The notes under the pieces: generated by a model | Told to the model about the DNA's origin: nothing | Databases searched by the model: none | The model's input: only the letters and a program-made list of their open reading frames with translations | NCBI GenBank assembly: GCA_003978405.1 | Contig: QNZU01000042.1 | Location: forward strand, 1 to 12,874 | Reading direction: 5' to 3' | Length of the DNA stretch: 12,874 bases | DNA from: Sulfurospirillum sp. | GTDB lineage: Bacteria; Campylobacterota; Campylobacteria; Campylobacterales; QNZT01 | Shown: positions 1-7,131 of the stretch, in pieces | Position numbering within the stretch: position 1 is the first letter of the stretch | Layout of the letters: each line of letters starts with the position of its first letter | Made by a program: the position numbers and the translations under genes

Positions 1-174
1 AGTAACTAAAAATCCGATATATAGATAAAACGGAATACGAACGATTGGCTTGGCTTTCTCTTTTCTTGTGATATTATAAGCGAACCAAGCAACTACTGAT
101 ATGATAAACATAGCATATATGGTATATGCAACATTGTGAAACTTCAACAGCTCCACTGAAGTATCAAAACTCAT
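1..174 (-). CDS. Small membrane protein, N-terminal fragment
   Basis: The first 58 codons of a minus-strand gene are present; the rest lies beyond the left edge. The ATG is at 174-172, preceded by a strong Shine-Dalgarno AAGGAGG at 185-179, so the start is well supported. The N-terminus (MSFDTSVELLKF) is short and has no signal-peptide character. A hydrophobic segment at about residues 16-36 (ending VVAWFAYNI) is followed by a basic stretch (TRKEKAKP), then a second hydrophobic segment begins at about residue 48 (IPFYLYIGFL). This pattern fits an inner-membrane protein with several membrane spans. I do not recognise the family. It is separated from the upstream operon by about 190 bases holding a likely terminator and its own promoter candidates, so it is probably transcribed separately. 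Confidence 0.72.
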   Translation of the reverse strand, partial: MSFDTSVELLKFHNVAYTIYAMFIISVVAWFAYNITRKEKAKPIVRIPFYLYIGFLVT

Positions 175-193
175 TTCTCCTCCTTATAGAGAT

Positions 194-211
194 ATTATAA
201 TGCTGATTATA
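194..211 (-). promoter_or_regulatory. Candidate promoter (-10 elements) for the left-edge gene
   Basis: Read on the minus strand there are two perfect TATAAT hexamers, at 211-206 and 199-194. The first would give a leader of roughly 25 bases before the ATG at 174. The second would give a very short leader just covering the Shine-Dalgarno. No convincing -35 box is seen, which is usual for Campylobacterota sigma-70 promoters. In AT-rich sequence such hexamers also arise by chance. Confidence 0.35.
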
Positions 212-295
212 AGATAATTCTCATTGATATTCTCTTGATTGTATTCAAGCTTTGGTTAATTATGATAGGAATCATTGATTAAAATTTATACAATT

Positions 296-332
296 AAAAA
301 AAACATATGTATAAAAGATAACCAAATATGTT
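296..332 (-). terminator. Candidate rho-independent terminator of the tig-clpP-comM operon
   Basis: On the minus strand, AACATAT (332-326) and ATATGTT (308-302) form a 7-bp inverted repeat around a 17-base loop, and the right arm runs directly into a run of eight T (303-296). It lies 35 bases past the stop of the last operon gene, in the right orientation. The stem is AT-rich, with a single G-C pair, so it is weak. The position and T-run support it more than its stability does. The remaining intergenic sequence (175-295 and 333-366) shows only the promoter candidates and a possible Fur-like site. Confidence 0.4.
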
Positions 333-366
333 GAGAGGAGGGATTTATCATCACCCTTTGCTACTC

Positions 367-1281
367 TCAATCCATTTGGTTTTTTCTGTTTTCTGTTGAC
401 TTGAGATAAAATGACAATCCAAACAGAAGCATTGTCACACCACCTAGCAACAAGACTGCATATATGATTTTTTGCGGACCAATTAATGCAAACTTAAATA
501 CAAGCATCAATGCTTCAATAGAAAGAGCGATGATAATAGAACCTAGAAATTTTATCATAGTTCTGTGAATATCACGGGACTTTGGATCGTGGTGGTGTCC
601 TAATACTTCCTCTTCAAATATGGTTTTTACCAAATCAAATATAGCAAGTGAGAGTGTTATTAAAATAGTTGATTCAAACATCTCTTTTATCTCTAGTTGA
701 TCTATCGACAAGCCATAGGTAGTGATGCTTTTGATGCCATGAAAAAAGAGCAAAAATGAGACAAATGCTAAAGCGAGAGAAAATATAGTGTATGTAAATT
801 TATTGATAAATGAAAAAGAGAGATCAACAGTAGAAGGCTTTGCAAATTTGAGCAACTCTTTTAAAGATATATCAATGCAGACGATAAATCTTAGTCTGTT
901 TTTATCATCATAAACGGGATATGAGGCTGTTACGGTTAGATTATTTGTAAGTATGGATGGATACGGATTTGTAATGACACACTTTTTGGTTCTAACGGCT
1001 TTGTAGTAGTAGGCACGGGAACTTAAATTTTTGCCTTTTGAGTTTTTTTTATTTGGGAGGTTGGAAAATGTATCTGTTATTTGGATACCCCTTTCGTTTA
1101 GCACATAAAAAGCTTCGATAGAGATATTCTCTTTTCGTATCTGTTTGATAGCATCGATTATTATACTAAGCTGCGGATCCGGCAGATAGTTTGGAATACT
1201 CCTACCCAGCAAGAGGCACATATATGCCCTGACTTGTGGTCGGAGTGTTTCAAACTTTGATACCTCTTCTAAGTTGATCAT
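367..1281 (-). CDS. Membrane protein with N-terminal PDC/Cache-like sensor domain and four transmembrane helices
   Basis: 304 residues. Residues about 1-150 form a soluble domain. Its centre (RAYYYKAVRTKK, then TNPYP, TVTASYPVYD and FIVCIDISL, about 89-139) has the pattern of PDC/Cache ligand-binding domains. Four hydrophobic segments follow at about 163-182, 204-224, 243-264 and 271-293. A basic, histidine-containing loop (GHHHDPKSRDIHR, 228-240) lies between the second and third. The four-helix part is reminiscent of the PsiE family, but that is only a resemblance. No helix or signal peptide precedes the sensor domain, and the basic loop and tail place both ends in the cytoplasm, so the sensor domain would face inward. 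There is no kinase, methyl-accepting or GGDEF output domain. The ATG shares one base with the stop of the 54-residue gene upstream, implying coupled translation. Function unknown; sensing of a small molecule is inferred. Confidence 0.85.
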   Translation of the reverse strand: MINLEEVSKFETLRPQVRAYMCLLLGRSIPNYLPDPQLSIIIDAIKQIRKENISIEAFYVLNERGIQITDTFSNLPNKKNSKGKNLSSRAYYYKAVRTKKCVITNPYPSILTNNLTVTASYPVYDDKNRLRFIVCIDISLKELLKFAKPSTVDLSFSFINKFTYTIFSLALAFVSFLLFFHGIKSITTYGLSIDQLEIKEMFESTILITLSLAIFDLVKTIFEEEVLGHHHDPKSRDIHRTMIKFLGSIIIALSIEALMLVFKFALIGPQKIIYAVLLLGGVTMLLFGLSFYLKSTENRKNQMD

Positions 1282-1445
1282 TATTTATCTTTGGCGATAA
1301 ACTTGCCACACCCTTTTTCTGGAGTTCCACCAAAGGTCTTTACCTCAACGGCACTTCCATCTTTTGCAATCTCATTTCTCTTGCAGTTGTTTTTTTCAAA
1401 ACACTCTTGATTATCACATCCTACATTCTCAGGTACTTTTGACAT
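1281..1445 (-). CDS. Small cysteine-rich protein (54 aa)
   Basis: 54 residues, starting MSKVPENVGC and ending KFIAKDK. The ATG at 1445-1443 has an AGGAG Shine-Dalgarno at 1455-1451, and the TAA stop at 1283-1281 overlaps the ATG of the next gene by one base. Four cysteines (C10, C15, C21, C46) occur as C-x4-C-x5-C with a later G-C-G-K-F, a layout that could bind a metal ion or iron-sulfur cluster. The protein is otherwise charged, with no signal peptide or membrane segment, so it should be cytosolic. The good ribosome site, the coupling to a confident gene, and a non-random composition support a real gene. I do not recognise a family; the metal-binding idea is inference from cysteine spacing. 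Confidence 0.75.
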   Translation of the reverse strand: MSKVPENVGCDNQECFEKNNCKRNEIAKDGSAVEVKTFGGTPEKGCGKFIAKDK

Positions 1446-1476
1446 ATTTGCTCCTATTTAATTAATTTGGAGAATT

Positions 1477-2118
1477 TTATCCTAAAAATCTTTTAAGTCC
1501 TCTCTTTGCTTTGGTACCAATATCATAACTTACCAAATTTAAATAGTTCAAAATCTCTTTTTTTGGAATTTCTCTTGATAGGGCATACTCATTTAGTATA
1601 TAGCTTGGAATTTTCACTTTTGATTTTAGAAACTTTTTTGATAACTTGTGGTAAAAAAGTCGGTTTTTATTGACACAAAGTCTTGCAAAAACAAATGGTA
1701 CTTGATGTTTTTTGTTCCACTCCCTAGCAAGATCAATATAAGTTGAAGGATCTTTTATATAGAGCTTTAGGGCTTTATCTCCTATGATGACTTGACCTTG
1801 TATATTTAGCTTTTGTGCCAATAGATTTGATGTGGCAGAGTGAGGATCAGCTTCAAATGTGCCTTTTTTGACTAAAACACTCTTTATCTCTTTATTGGCG
1901 ACTATTCCGATATCCAAAGTTGTAAAATTTCCTCTTGCACTCTCTATGGATGAGATAAAAGCCGCATCAATTTTTCTCTTTTTAAAAGCTTTGTTGATAC
2001 TTGATGGAAAATCTTTTTTATAATTCATAATCTGTTTAAATTGGGAATTTTTTATATTTTTCTTTGTCCATATATAAAACGGCAATAGATTTATATAGTC
2101 GATTTTTCCAAAAATCAA
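1477..2118 (-). CDS. mqnA: Chorismate dehydratase MqnA (menaquinone biosynthesis, futalosine pathway)
   Basis: 213 residues. MqnA converts chorismate to 3-enolpyruvyl-benzoate, the first step of the futalosine route to menaquinone, in the cytoplasm. Family features are visible in order: GKIDYINLLPF at 4-14 (matching the G-x-(V/I)-x-Y-(L/I)-N-x-(L/F)-P motif), DAAFISSIES at 51-60 (the usual D-(V/A)-A-x-(I/V)-(P/S)-S), SVLV at about 80, D-P-H-S-A-T-S-N at 91-98, IGDKAL at 112-117, and the DLAREWN then PFVFARL segment at about 130-146. The protein is shorter than many MqnA proteins outside this phylum (often 240-280 residues). It starts with TTG at 2118-2116 with an AAGGA site eight bases upstream; no better start is seen. 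It follows comM by 56 bases that contain an inverted repeat. Menaquinone is the respiratory quinone of Campylobacterota. Confidence 0.88.
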   Translation of the reverse strand: MIFGKIDYINLLPFYIWTKKNIKNSQFKQIMNYKKDFPSSINKAFKKRKIDAAFISSIESARGNFTTLDIGIVANKEIKSVLVKKGTFEADPHSATSNLLAQKLNIQGQVIIGDKALKLYIKDPSTYIDLAREWNKKHQVPFVFARLCVNKNRLFYHKLSKKFLKSKVKIPSYILNEYALSREIPKKEILNYLNLVSYDIGTKAKRGLKRFLG

Positions 2119-2140
2119 TTATTTTTCCTTGTGAAGCATT

Positions 2141-2166
2141 GGTACCACATTTTACTATATGGTACC
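2141..2166. repeat. Inverted repeat in the comM-mqnA gap
   Basis: GGTACCA (2141-2147) and TGGTACC (2160-2166) form a 7-bp GC-rich stem around a 12-base AT loop. It sits between the comM stop and the mqnA Shine-Dalgarno, the widest gap inside the operon. On the minus strand no T-run follows, so it is not a simple intrinsic terminator. An RNA hairpin for attenuation, processing or mRNA stability, or a protein-binding site, are all possible. Confidence 0.5.
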
Positions 2167-2174
2167 TATTAATA

Positions 2175-3686
2175 CTATTTTTTCATTCTAAATCTAAGAG
2201 CTTCTAAAGTATGCCCTTTTTTGATTGATTGGCTAGAGTCAAGGTCTGCTATGGTTCTTGAGACTTTGAGGATTTTATTTATCGCTCTTTGAGAGAGTCC
2301 AAATCTCCTTGCGGATTGATCCAAAATCTCTTTTGATTCATCATCAAGTATGCAAAATTTGGCAATCTCTTTATCATCTATTTTGCCGTTTAACTCTGTT
2401 TGACCTCTTTCTTTTTGCATCTTAAAAGCACTCAAAACTTTCATGTGCATCTCTTTGGAGCTGATTGTAGGCATATCATGCGGATCAGTCTCATCCATTT
2501 GAACAAAAAGATCAATACGATCTAACACAGGAGCAGAGAGGCGGTTGTTGTAGCGATTTATCTCTACTTCAGAGCAACGACAATTTTTATTACTGCTTAG
2601 AAGATTACCACAAGGGCATGGATTCATAGCTGCAATGAATAAAAATTTTGCCTGATACTCAATTTTGGAGTTTACTCTTGATATGAGCAGTTTGTGATCT
2701 TCTAACGGTTGTCTAAGAGATTCAAGAATCGATTTGCCAAAATATGGAAACTCATCAAAAAACAAAACTCCACCATTCCCACAAAGTGCAATTTCTCCGA
2801 TTTGTGCATTTTTGCTGCCTCCTCCAAATATGCTTGATGCACTTGATGAACGGTGAGGAGAGCGAAAAATTCTCTTTGGCTCAAATGTAGGCTCATTTTT
2901 GTAAAGTGATTGAAGTTTGGCATTTGTCAAAATCTCCTCCAGACTCATAGGGGGCATAATATACGGCACCCTTTTAGCACACATACTTTTCCCACATCCA
3001 GGACTCCCCTCATATAGTATATTATGCATTCCAGCAGCCGCTATCAGTGAAGCTCTCTTGGCACTCTCTTGACCTTTTACATCTAAAAAATCAAGCGGAT
3101 ACTCCTCATGGTAGTAGTACTCTTTATCGATTTTGAGAGTTTTTGCTTTTATATCTATTTTTGGGGTATGTTTTGGAAAGGATTTTGGATCTTTAAAGAG
3201 TTCTATTGCCTCTTTTAAATTGCTTGGGGCATAGATATTGATATTTGGTATATTTGAGATTTTGGAAAGAGACTCTTTTGGAATAACAATATTTTTAATT
3301 TTACCTGCATTTGCTAGTGAGAGAACAAGAGTATATATTGAGCTTGTATCTTTTAAAGTTCCATCAAGCCCAAGCTCTCCTAATGCTATAAAATCCTTAA
3401 AATCAACACTCTCATTCTGCAGTGCTATAAGCAGAGCTATTGGCAGATCAAAATGGCTTCCCTCTTTTTTCAAATCTGAAGGAGAGAGATTGACAGTAAC
3501 TTTTTGTGTAGGAAATTTAAAATCTATAGAACTTAAAGCACTTTTGACTCTCTCTTTGGATTCTTGGATAGAGGTTTGAGCCAATCCTACTATCGAAAAG
3601 GAAGGCAATCCTCTAACATAAGCGACCTCTACATCAACTGGCTTTGCATCTATACCATCTTGAGTGGCACATAAAAGAGTCTTCAA
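2175..3686 (-). CDS. comM: ComM/YifB-family Mg-chelatase-like AAA+ ATPase
   Basis: 503 residues, the normal length for ComM. Characterised relatives are hexameric helicases that drive branch migration of incoming DNA during natural transformation. The N-terminal domain (about 20-160) carries the family pattern: RGLPSFSIVGL (25-35), ERVKSAL (45-51) and VTVNLSPSDLKKEGSHFDLP (63-82). The AAA+ core has Walker A GSPGCGKS (227-234), Walker B VLFFDE (307-312), sensor-1 AAMNPCPCGN (352-361), and the arginine-rich NRLSAPVLDRIDL (381-393). Cysteines C357, C359, C369 and C371 form a CPC/CRC pair typical of this family. The C-terminal magnesium-chelatase domain contains SARRFGLSQRAINKIL (458-473). It begins at TTG, two bases after the def stop, so it is co-transcribed with def. 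Its presence hints at transformability but does not prove it. Confidence 0.93.
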   Translation of the reverse strand: MKTLLCATQDGIDAKPVDVEVAYVRGLPSFSIVGLAQTSIQESKERVKSALSSIDFKFPTQKVTVNLSPSDLKKEGSHFDLPIALLIALQNESVDFKDFIALGELGLDGTLKDTSSIYTLVLSLANAGKIKNIVIPKESLSKISNIPNINIYAPSNLKEAIELFKDPKSFPKHTPKIDIKAKTLKIDKEYYYHEEYPLDFLDVKGQESAKRASLIAAAGMHNILYEGSPGCGKSMCAKRVPYIMPPMSLEEILTNAKLQSLYKNEPTFEPKRIFRSPHRSSSASSIFGGGSKNAQIGEIALCGNGGVLFFDEFPYFGKSILESLRQPLEDHKLLISRVNSKIEYQAKFLFIAAMNPCPCGNLLSSNKNCRCSEVEINRYNNRLSAPVLDRIDLFVQMDETDPHDMPTISSKEMHMKVLSAFKMQKERGQTELNGKIDDKEIAKFCILDDESKEILDQSARRFGLSQRAINKILKVSRTIADLDSSQSIKKGHTLEALRFRMKK

Positions 3687-3688
3687 CT

Positions 3689-4204
3689 TTATCTCTTCTC
3701 TTTAGCTCTTTTTTTCCACTCTTTTTCAAATTTTTTTCTTTTTAGATATGATAATTTCTCTATAAAAAGTTCACCCTCTAAATGATCCATCTCATGTTGG
3801 ATAGCTATAGCCAACAACTCATGGCAATCCAAAGTCTGTTTTTCTCCATATCTGTTAAAATACTCCACTTTTATATGCTCTGCTCTTTGAACATCCTCAT
3901 AATATCCAGGTACACTTAGGCAGCCTTCTTGATAGACTGTTTTACCCTCTTTTTGGATGATAGTGGGATTTATTATCTCTAAAAGGTCATCTTTTTTCTG
4001 TTTGTCATCTTTGTCCGGGAGATTTATGATCAGGACATTTAAAGGAACAGCCACTTGAATAGCAGCCAAACCTATTCCATTTTTGGCTATCATTGTCTCA
4101 TACATATCATCTAAAAGGGTATGCAGTTCTTCATTAAAGTCTATAACATCTTTTGACTTTTGTTTGAGTATTTTATTTGGGTAGGTAATAATTTCTCTTA
4201 TCAT
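3689..4204 (-). CDS. def: Peptide deformylase
   Basis: 171 residues. It removes the formyl group from the N-terminal methionine of new proteins as they leave the ribosome. All three family motifs are intact: GIGLAAIQ (43-50), EGCLSVPG (93-100) and QHEMDHLEG (136-144). C95, H137 and H141 are the metal ligands and E138 the catalytic acid. The C-terminal tail (about 150-171) is very basic, in line with docking near the ribosome exit. The ATG overlaps the upstream stop by four bases (ATGA), so translation is probably coupled to the degenerate GGDEF gene. Grouping with trigger factor and ClpP fits a protein-maturation operon. Confidence 0.97.
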   Translation of the reverse strand: MIREIITYPNKILKQKSKDVIDFNEELHTLLDDMYETMIAKNGIGLAAIQVAVPLNVLIINLPDKDDKQKKDDLLEIINPTIIQKEGKTVYQEGCLSVPGYYEDVQRAEHIKVEYFNRYGEKQTLDCHELLAIAIQHEMDHLEGELFIEKLSYLKRKKFEKEWKKRAKEKR

Positions 4205-5151
4205 CCTAAACTATCAAGTGCCTCCATGATAACTGATTCTTTAATGTCATCTTTTTTTATAGGTGCATAACCAAAGTCCAATTTTACATCAATTTCTTTA
4301 CCATTTACTAAAAAACTTGCATCTTCTACGGCATCTTGAATCCGTTTCATTGTAATTTGAGCCAATTTTTTATCTGTATGTTTTAATAATATCATAAATA
4401 TACCATCTTCATAGTGAGCTACCACATCACTTCTTCTTGATCGTTTGTATAATATCTTTGATAGGTTTATTCTTACTAACTCTTTATCTTTGCTTGAGTG
4501 TAGGGCATCTATGATATCTGGTTTGATTCTTACGGCTATAAGTGTATTTGGATAGTCAAATTGAGCATTCGTGTTGATTGCACTTTCGACCACTTTTAGG
4601 AGATATTTTTTGTTATGTGTTCCATATTTTTTGTCATAAATCGCTTTTTGACTAAAATCTTTAATGATATTTGCAGTTTGAGAATAGTTGCCATTTATTC
4701 GTGAGAGATCTTTCTTCAGTATAGGTAGAGTTGATTCTAAGTGTTCTTGAAATTTGACTAAAGACGCAGAAGTAGGATTTATAGATGTCTCTTTTGTGAG
4801 TTTATAGAGCCTACTAAGTTTGTTGTAAGAACTTGCTATAAGCTCAGCCATATTCTTGATATGCAAATAGGCATCTTGGACATCTTTTTCAAGTGTAGCT
4901 ACATGTTGGACTTCTGTTATCTCTTCGTTGACAATTAAATTCTCTATCTCACTCTTATCTTCTGAAGATCTCCTTTCCATCTGACTCTCAAAGTAGGTTT
5001 TATAATTTTCAGGAGTAGGGATGACTTTGTCTTTATTCATCGCAAAAATTGTCTGCTTGGCTACCAAAGAGACTTTTTTACTTATATCCTCTTTGCTTTC
5101 TAGGTTACTTTTGCCGATGATTTTGTGTCTATCATCTAATACTACTCCCAT
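4201..5151 (-). CDS. Degenerate GGDEF-domain protein, probable c-di-GMP-binding (non-catalytic)
   Basis: 316 residues, no membrane segment or signal peptide. The N-terminus has the PTPENY signature (45-50) common ahead of GGDEF domains in proteobacteria. A helical, probably coiled-coil middle follows (about 60-165), then a GGDEF-type domain from about 170. The usual D-x-L-T-G-L-x-N-R start is changed to YDKKYGTHNKKYLL (172-185). The catalytic loop is HYEDGIF (246-252) where an active enzyme has RYGGDEF, so cyclase activity is unlikely. However R239-R-S-D242 lies five residues before the loop, exactly where the RxxD inhibitory site that binds cyclic di-GMP sits. I infer a receptor or scaffold role. 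SD TAGGAGG overlaps the clpP stop; the 3' end overlaps def by four bases. What it regulates is unknown. Confidence 0.85.
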   Translation of the reverse strand: MGVVLDDRHKIIGKSNLESKEDISKKVSLVAKQTIFAMNKDKVIPTPENYKTYFESQMERRSSEDKSEIENLIVNEEITEVQHVATLEKDVQDAYLHIKNMAELIASSYNKLSRLYKLTKETSINPTSASLVKFQEHLESTLPILKKDLSRINGNYSQTANIIKDFSQKAIYDKKYGTHNKKYLLKVVESAINTNAQFDYPNTLIAVRIKPDIIDALHSSKDKELVRINLSKILYKRSRRSDVVAHYEDGIFMILLKHTDKKLAQITMKRIQDAVEDASFLVNGKEIDVKLDFGYAPIKKDDIKESVIMEALDSLG

Positions 5152-5160
5152 TCTACCCTC

Positions 5161-5742
5161 CTAATGCTTCTCTAAAACTTTGTCAATCAAACCATACTCT
5201 GCCGCTTCTGCTGCACTCATAAAGTTATCTCTGTCGGTATCTTTTTCGATTTGTTCTACCGGTTTGCCTGTTTGCTCTGCGATTAGTTGGTTTAGTTGGT
5301 CTTTCATTCTTTGGATCTCTTTTGCCTGAATCTGAATATCAGTAGCTTGTCCCTGGGCACCACCAAGAGGTTGATGTATCATGATTCTTGCATGTGGCAG
5401 GGCAAATCTTTTACCTTTGGCTCCAGCTGAGAGCAAAAATGCACCCATAGATGCTGCTTGACCGATACAGATGGTACTGACATCAGGCTTGATATAGTTC
5501 ATCGTATCATACATAGCCATTCCTGAAGTGATCACTCCACCTGGAGAGTTGATATACAGATAGATATCTTTATCAGGGTCTTCAGCCTCCAAAAAGAGCA
5601 GTTGGGCTACGATTGAAGCAGAAACAGCATCATTTACCTCACCGTTTAGCATAATAATTCTATCTTTTAGAAGTCGTGAATATATATCATAACTTCTTTC
5701 GCCTCGTCCTGTCTTTTCTATGACTATTGGAACATAACTCAT
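5161..5742 (-). CDS. clpP: ATP-dependent Clp protease proteolytic subunit
   Basis: 193 residues. ClpP forms a double-heptamer chamber that degrades proteins fed in by ClpX or ClpA. The catalytic triad is complete: S98 in GQAASMGAFLL, H123 in MIHQP, and D172 in DTDRDNFM. The oxyanion-region motif INSPGG (64-69) and the gating N-terminus are present, and only a few residues precede the mature fold, so any propeptide is very short. The ATG at 5742-5740 has an AGGGG site. It follows tig by 16 bases. The Clp ATPase partner is not in this window. Confidence 0.98.
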   Translation of the reverse strand: MSYVPIVIEKTGRGERSYDIYSRLLKDRIIMLNGEVNDAVSASIVAQLLFLEAEDPDKDIYLYINSPGGVITSGMAMYDTMNYIKPDVSTICIGQAASMGAFLLSAGAKGKRFALPHARIMIHQPLGGAQGQATDIQIQAKEIQRMKDQLNQLIAEQTGKPVEQIEKDTDRDNFMSAAEAAEYGLIDKVLEKH

Positions 5743-5758
5743 TTAAACCCCTGTTTTT

Positions 5759-7063
5759 TTATTTCTTTCCTAATTTTTCATTAAACAATTTTGCAAAGAG
5801 TCTATCTTCGATGATAGCCATCTTCACAGCAGGAAGCAGTCCCTGATCTTCATACTGCTTGATATAGCTTTGAGGATCTTGACCTGCTTGAAGTGCCTCC
5901 ATATAAATTGCACTCATTACCTCTTGATCTTCGACATTGATCTTCTCTAACTTTGCCAACTCATCTACGATGAAAGTCAGCTTTACACTGTCCTGGGCAT
6001 CTTTTCTGTATTCTTCTCTTTTCTTCTCGGCCTCTTTTGCATCACTTGAAAACTTTTTGACCTCATCCTCTTTCATAGAGCTAAGAGCATTTCTAAAAGC
6101 CATATCCATCTCTTGTTCTACGATATTTTTTGGTAGATCAATCTTATATTTTTTTACAAGCTCTTCTACATATTTTGGCTTTATCTCTTCTTGATAAAGT
6201 TTTGCAAGCTTCTCATTTTCAAGTTGCTCTTTGATTTTCTCTTTCAAAAGCTCCTCGCTTGGTTTCTCCTCCCCTGGCAATAGCTTTTTCAGAATCTCAT
6301 CATCTAGATCGGCAGGAACAACTTTTTCTTGAATTTCATGTAGCTTTACTTTAAAAACCGCATCTTTTCCCGCAAGATCACTTGAGGCATAATCCTCTGG
6401 AAATGTTACCGTGATATCTTTCTCTTCATCGATTTTCATTCCTACCATACCATCTTCAAATCCAGGGATAAACTGACCGCTTCCTATCTCAAGAGTATAA
6501 CCTTCTGCTTTTCCACCCTCAAACGGTTTTCCATCTACAAACCCTTCAAAATCAAAGAGTGCAAAATCACCCTTTTTCAAAGCTCTTTTTTTCTTTAGAG
6601 GTTTAAGCTCGGCATTTGCTTCAAGAAGTTTTTGAAGTCTCTCTTGAATCTCTTTATCACTGACTTTTGGCTCTTTTATCTCAGGTATTAGCTCTTTGTA
6701 ACCCTCAAGCTTAATTTCAGGTCTTAGTGCGATACTCACTTCAAGCTCAAAATTTCCATCTTTTTCTTCAAACTTCTCTACTCTTGGCTCTCCGATAATA
6801 GAGTTTTGATCTAATTTTAACTCTTTTAGTCCTTTTTGGTAAGCCTCTGAAATCGCTTCATTTTTCGCATCTTCTCTTAGTTTGTCACCATATCTTGCTT
6901 TGACTACATGAACAGGAACTTTTCCTTTTCTAAACCCGTCAACTTTCATATCTTTTGAAGCTGCTTTTGCTATCTGGTTCTCTTTTTTTGATATTTCCTC
7001 TTCTGATATAGTGGCACTGATTTGTGCATTTGCAGAATCTATTTTCTTACTTTTTATACTCAT
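5759..7063 (-). CDS. tig: Trigger factor (ribosome-associated chaperone, peptidyl-prolyl isomerase)
   Basis: 434 residues, the usual length. It binds the ribosome near the tunnel exit and shields nascent chains. The N-terminal domain contains the ribosome-binding signature GFRKGKVP (43-50). The FKBP-type isomerase domain spans about 162-245, with DFEGFVDGKPFEGG (171-184), IGSGQFIPGFEDGMVG (193-208) and the FPEDY strand at 221-225. The lysine/glutamate-rich helical arms follow (about 250-430), ending in the basic KLGKK. It starts at ATG 7063-7061 with AAGGAA upstream and is the first gene of the minus-strand operon, divergent from the lipoprotein gene. Confidence 0.97.
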   Translation of the reverse strand: MSIKSKKIDSANAQISATISEEEISKKENQIAKAASKDMKVDGFRKGKVPVHVVKARYGDKLREDAKNEAISEAYQKGLKELKLDQNSIIGEPRVEKFEEKDGNFELEVSIALRPEIKLEGYKELIPEIKEPKVSDKEIQERLQKLLEANAELKPLKKKRALKKGDFALFDFEGFVDGKPFEGGKAEGYTLEIGSGQFIPGFEDGMVGMKIDEEKDITVTFPEDYASSDLAGKDAVFKVKLHEIQEKVVPADLDDEILKKLLPGEEKPSEELLKEKIKEQLENEKLAKLYQEEIKPKYVEELVKKYKIDLPKNIVEQEMDMAFRNALSSMKEDEVKKFSSDAKEAEKKREEYRKDAQDSVKLTFIVDELAKLEKINVEDQEVMSAIYMEALQAGQDPQSYIKQYEDQGLLPAVKMAIIEDRLFAKLFNEKLGKK

Positions 7064-7096
7064 TTTATTCCTTTGTGTTGCTTTTTAAATTTGAAG

Positions 7097-7102
7097 AATA
7101 TA
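7097..7102 (-). promoter_or_regulatory. Candidate -10 box for the tig operon
   Basis: On the minus strand TATATT at 7102-7097 would place the transcript start about 27 bases before the tig ATG, which suits the leader length. No clear -35 element is seen. This is the only long non-coding stretch ahead of the operon, so the main promoter should lie in 7064-7153, but the exact site is uncertain. Confidence 0.3.
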
Positions 7103-7122
7103 TCTAAAATTTGCTTTTGGTA

Positions 7123-7131
7123 TGTTAATAT
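7123..7131 (+). promoter_or_regulatory. Candidate extended -10 promoter for the lipoprotein-nfo transcript
   Basis: TGTTAATAT at 7123-7131 matches an extended -10 (TG, one base, then TAATAT). It predicts a start near 7138 and a leader of about 16 bases carrying the AAAGGAG site (7142-7148) ahead of the ATG at 7154. It lies in the 90-base divergent region and is embedded in an imperfect palindrome at 7119-7134. Confidence 0.4.

Noticed and set aside
2702..2923. Minus-strand ORF of 73 residues inside comM
   Set aside because: It lies wholly within the conserved AAA+ core of comM in another frame, with no family features.
3238..3579. Plus-strand ORF of 113 residues opposite comM
   Set aside because: Antisense shadow of the conserved N-terminal domain of comM; composition is the mirror of the real gene.
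4201..5151. Calling this gene an active diguanylate cyclase
   Set aside because: The active-site loop is HYEDGIF, lacking both glycines and the acidic pair of GG(D/E)EF, so only a binding role is claimed.
5937..6194. Plus-strand ORF of 85 residues opposite tig
   Set aside because: Its serine/phenylalanine-rich composition is what the reverse of lysine/glutamate-rich trigger factor helices gives.
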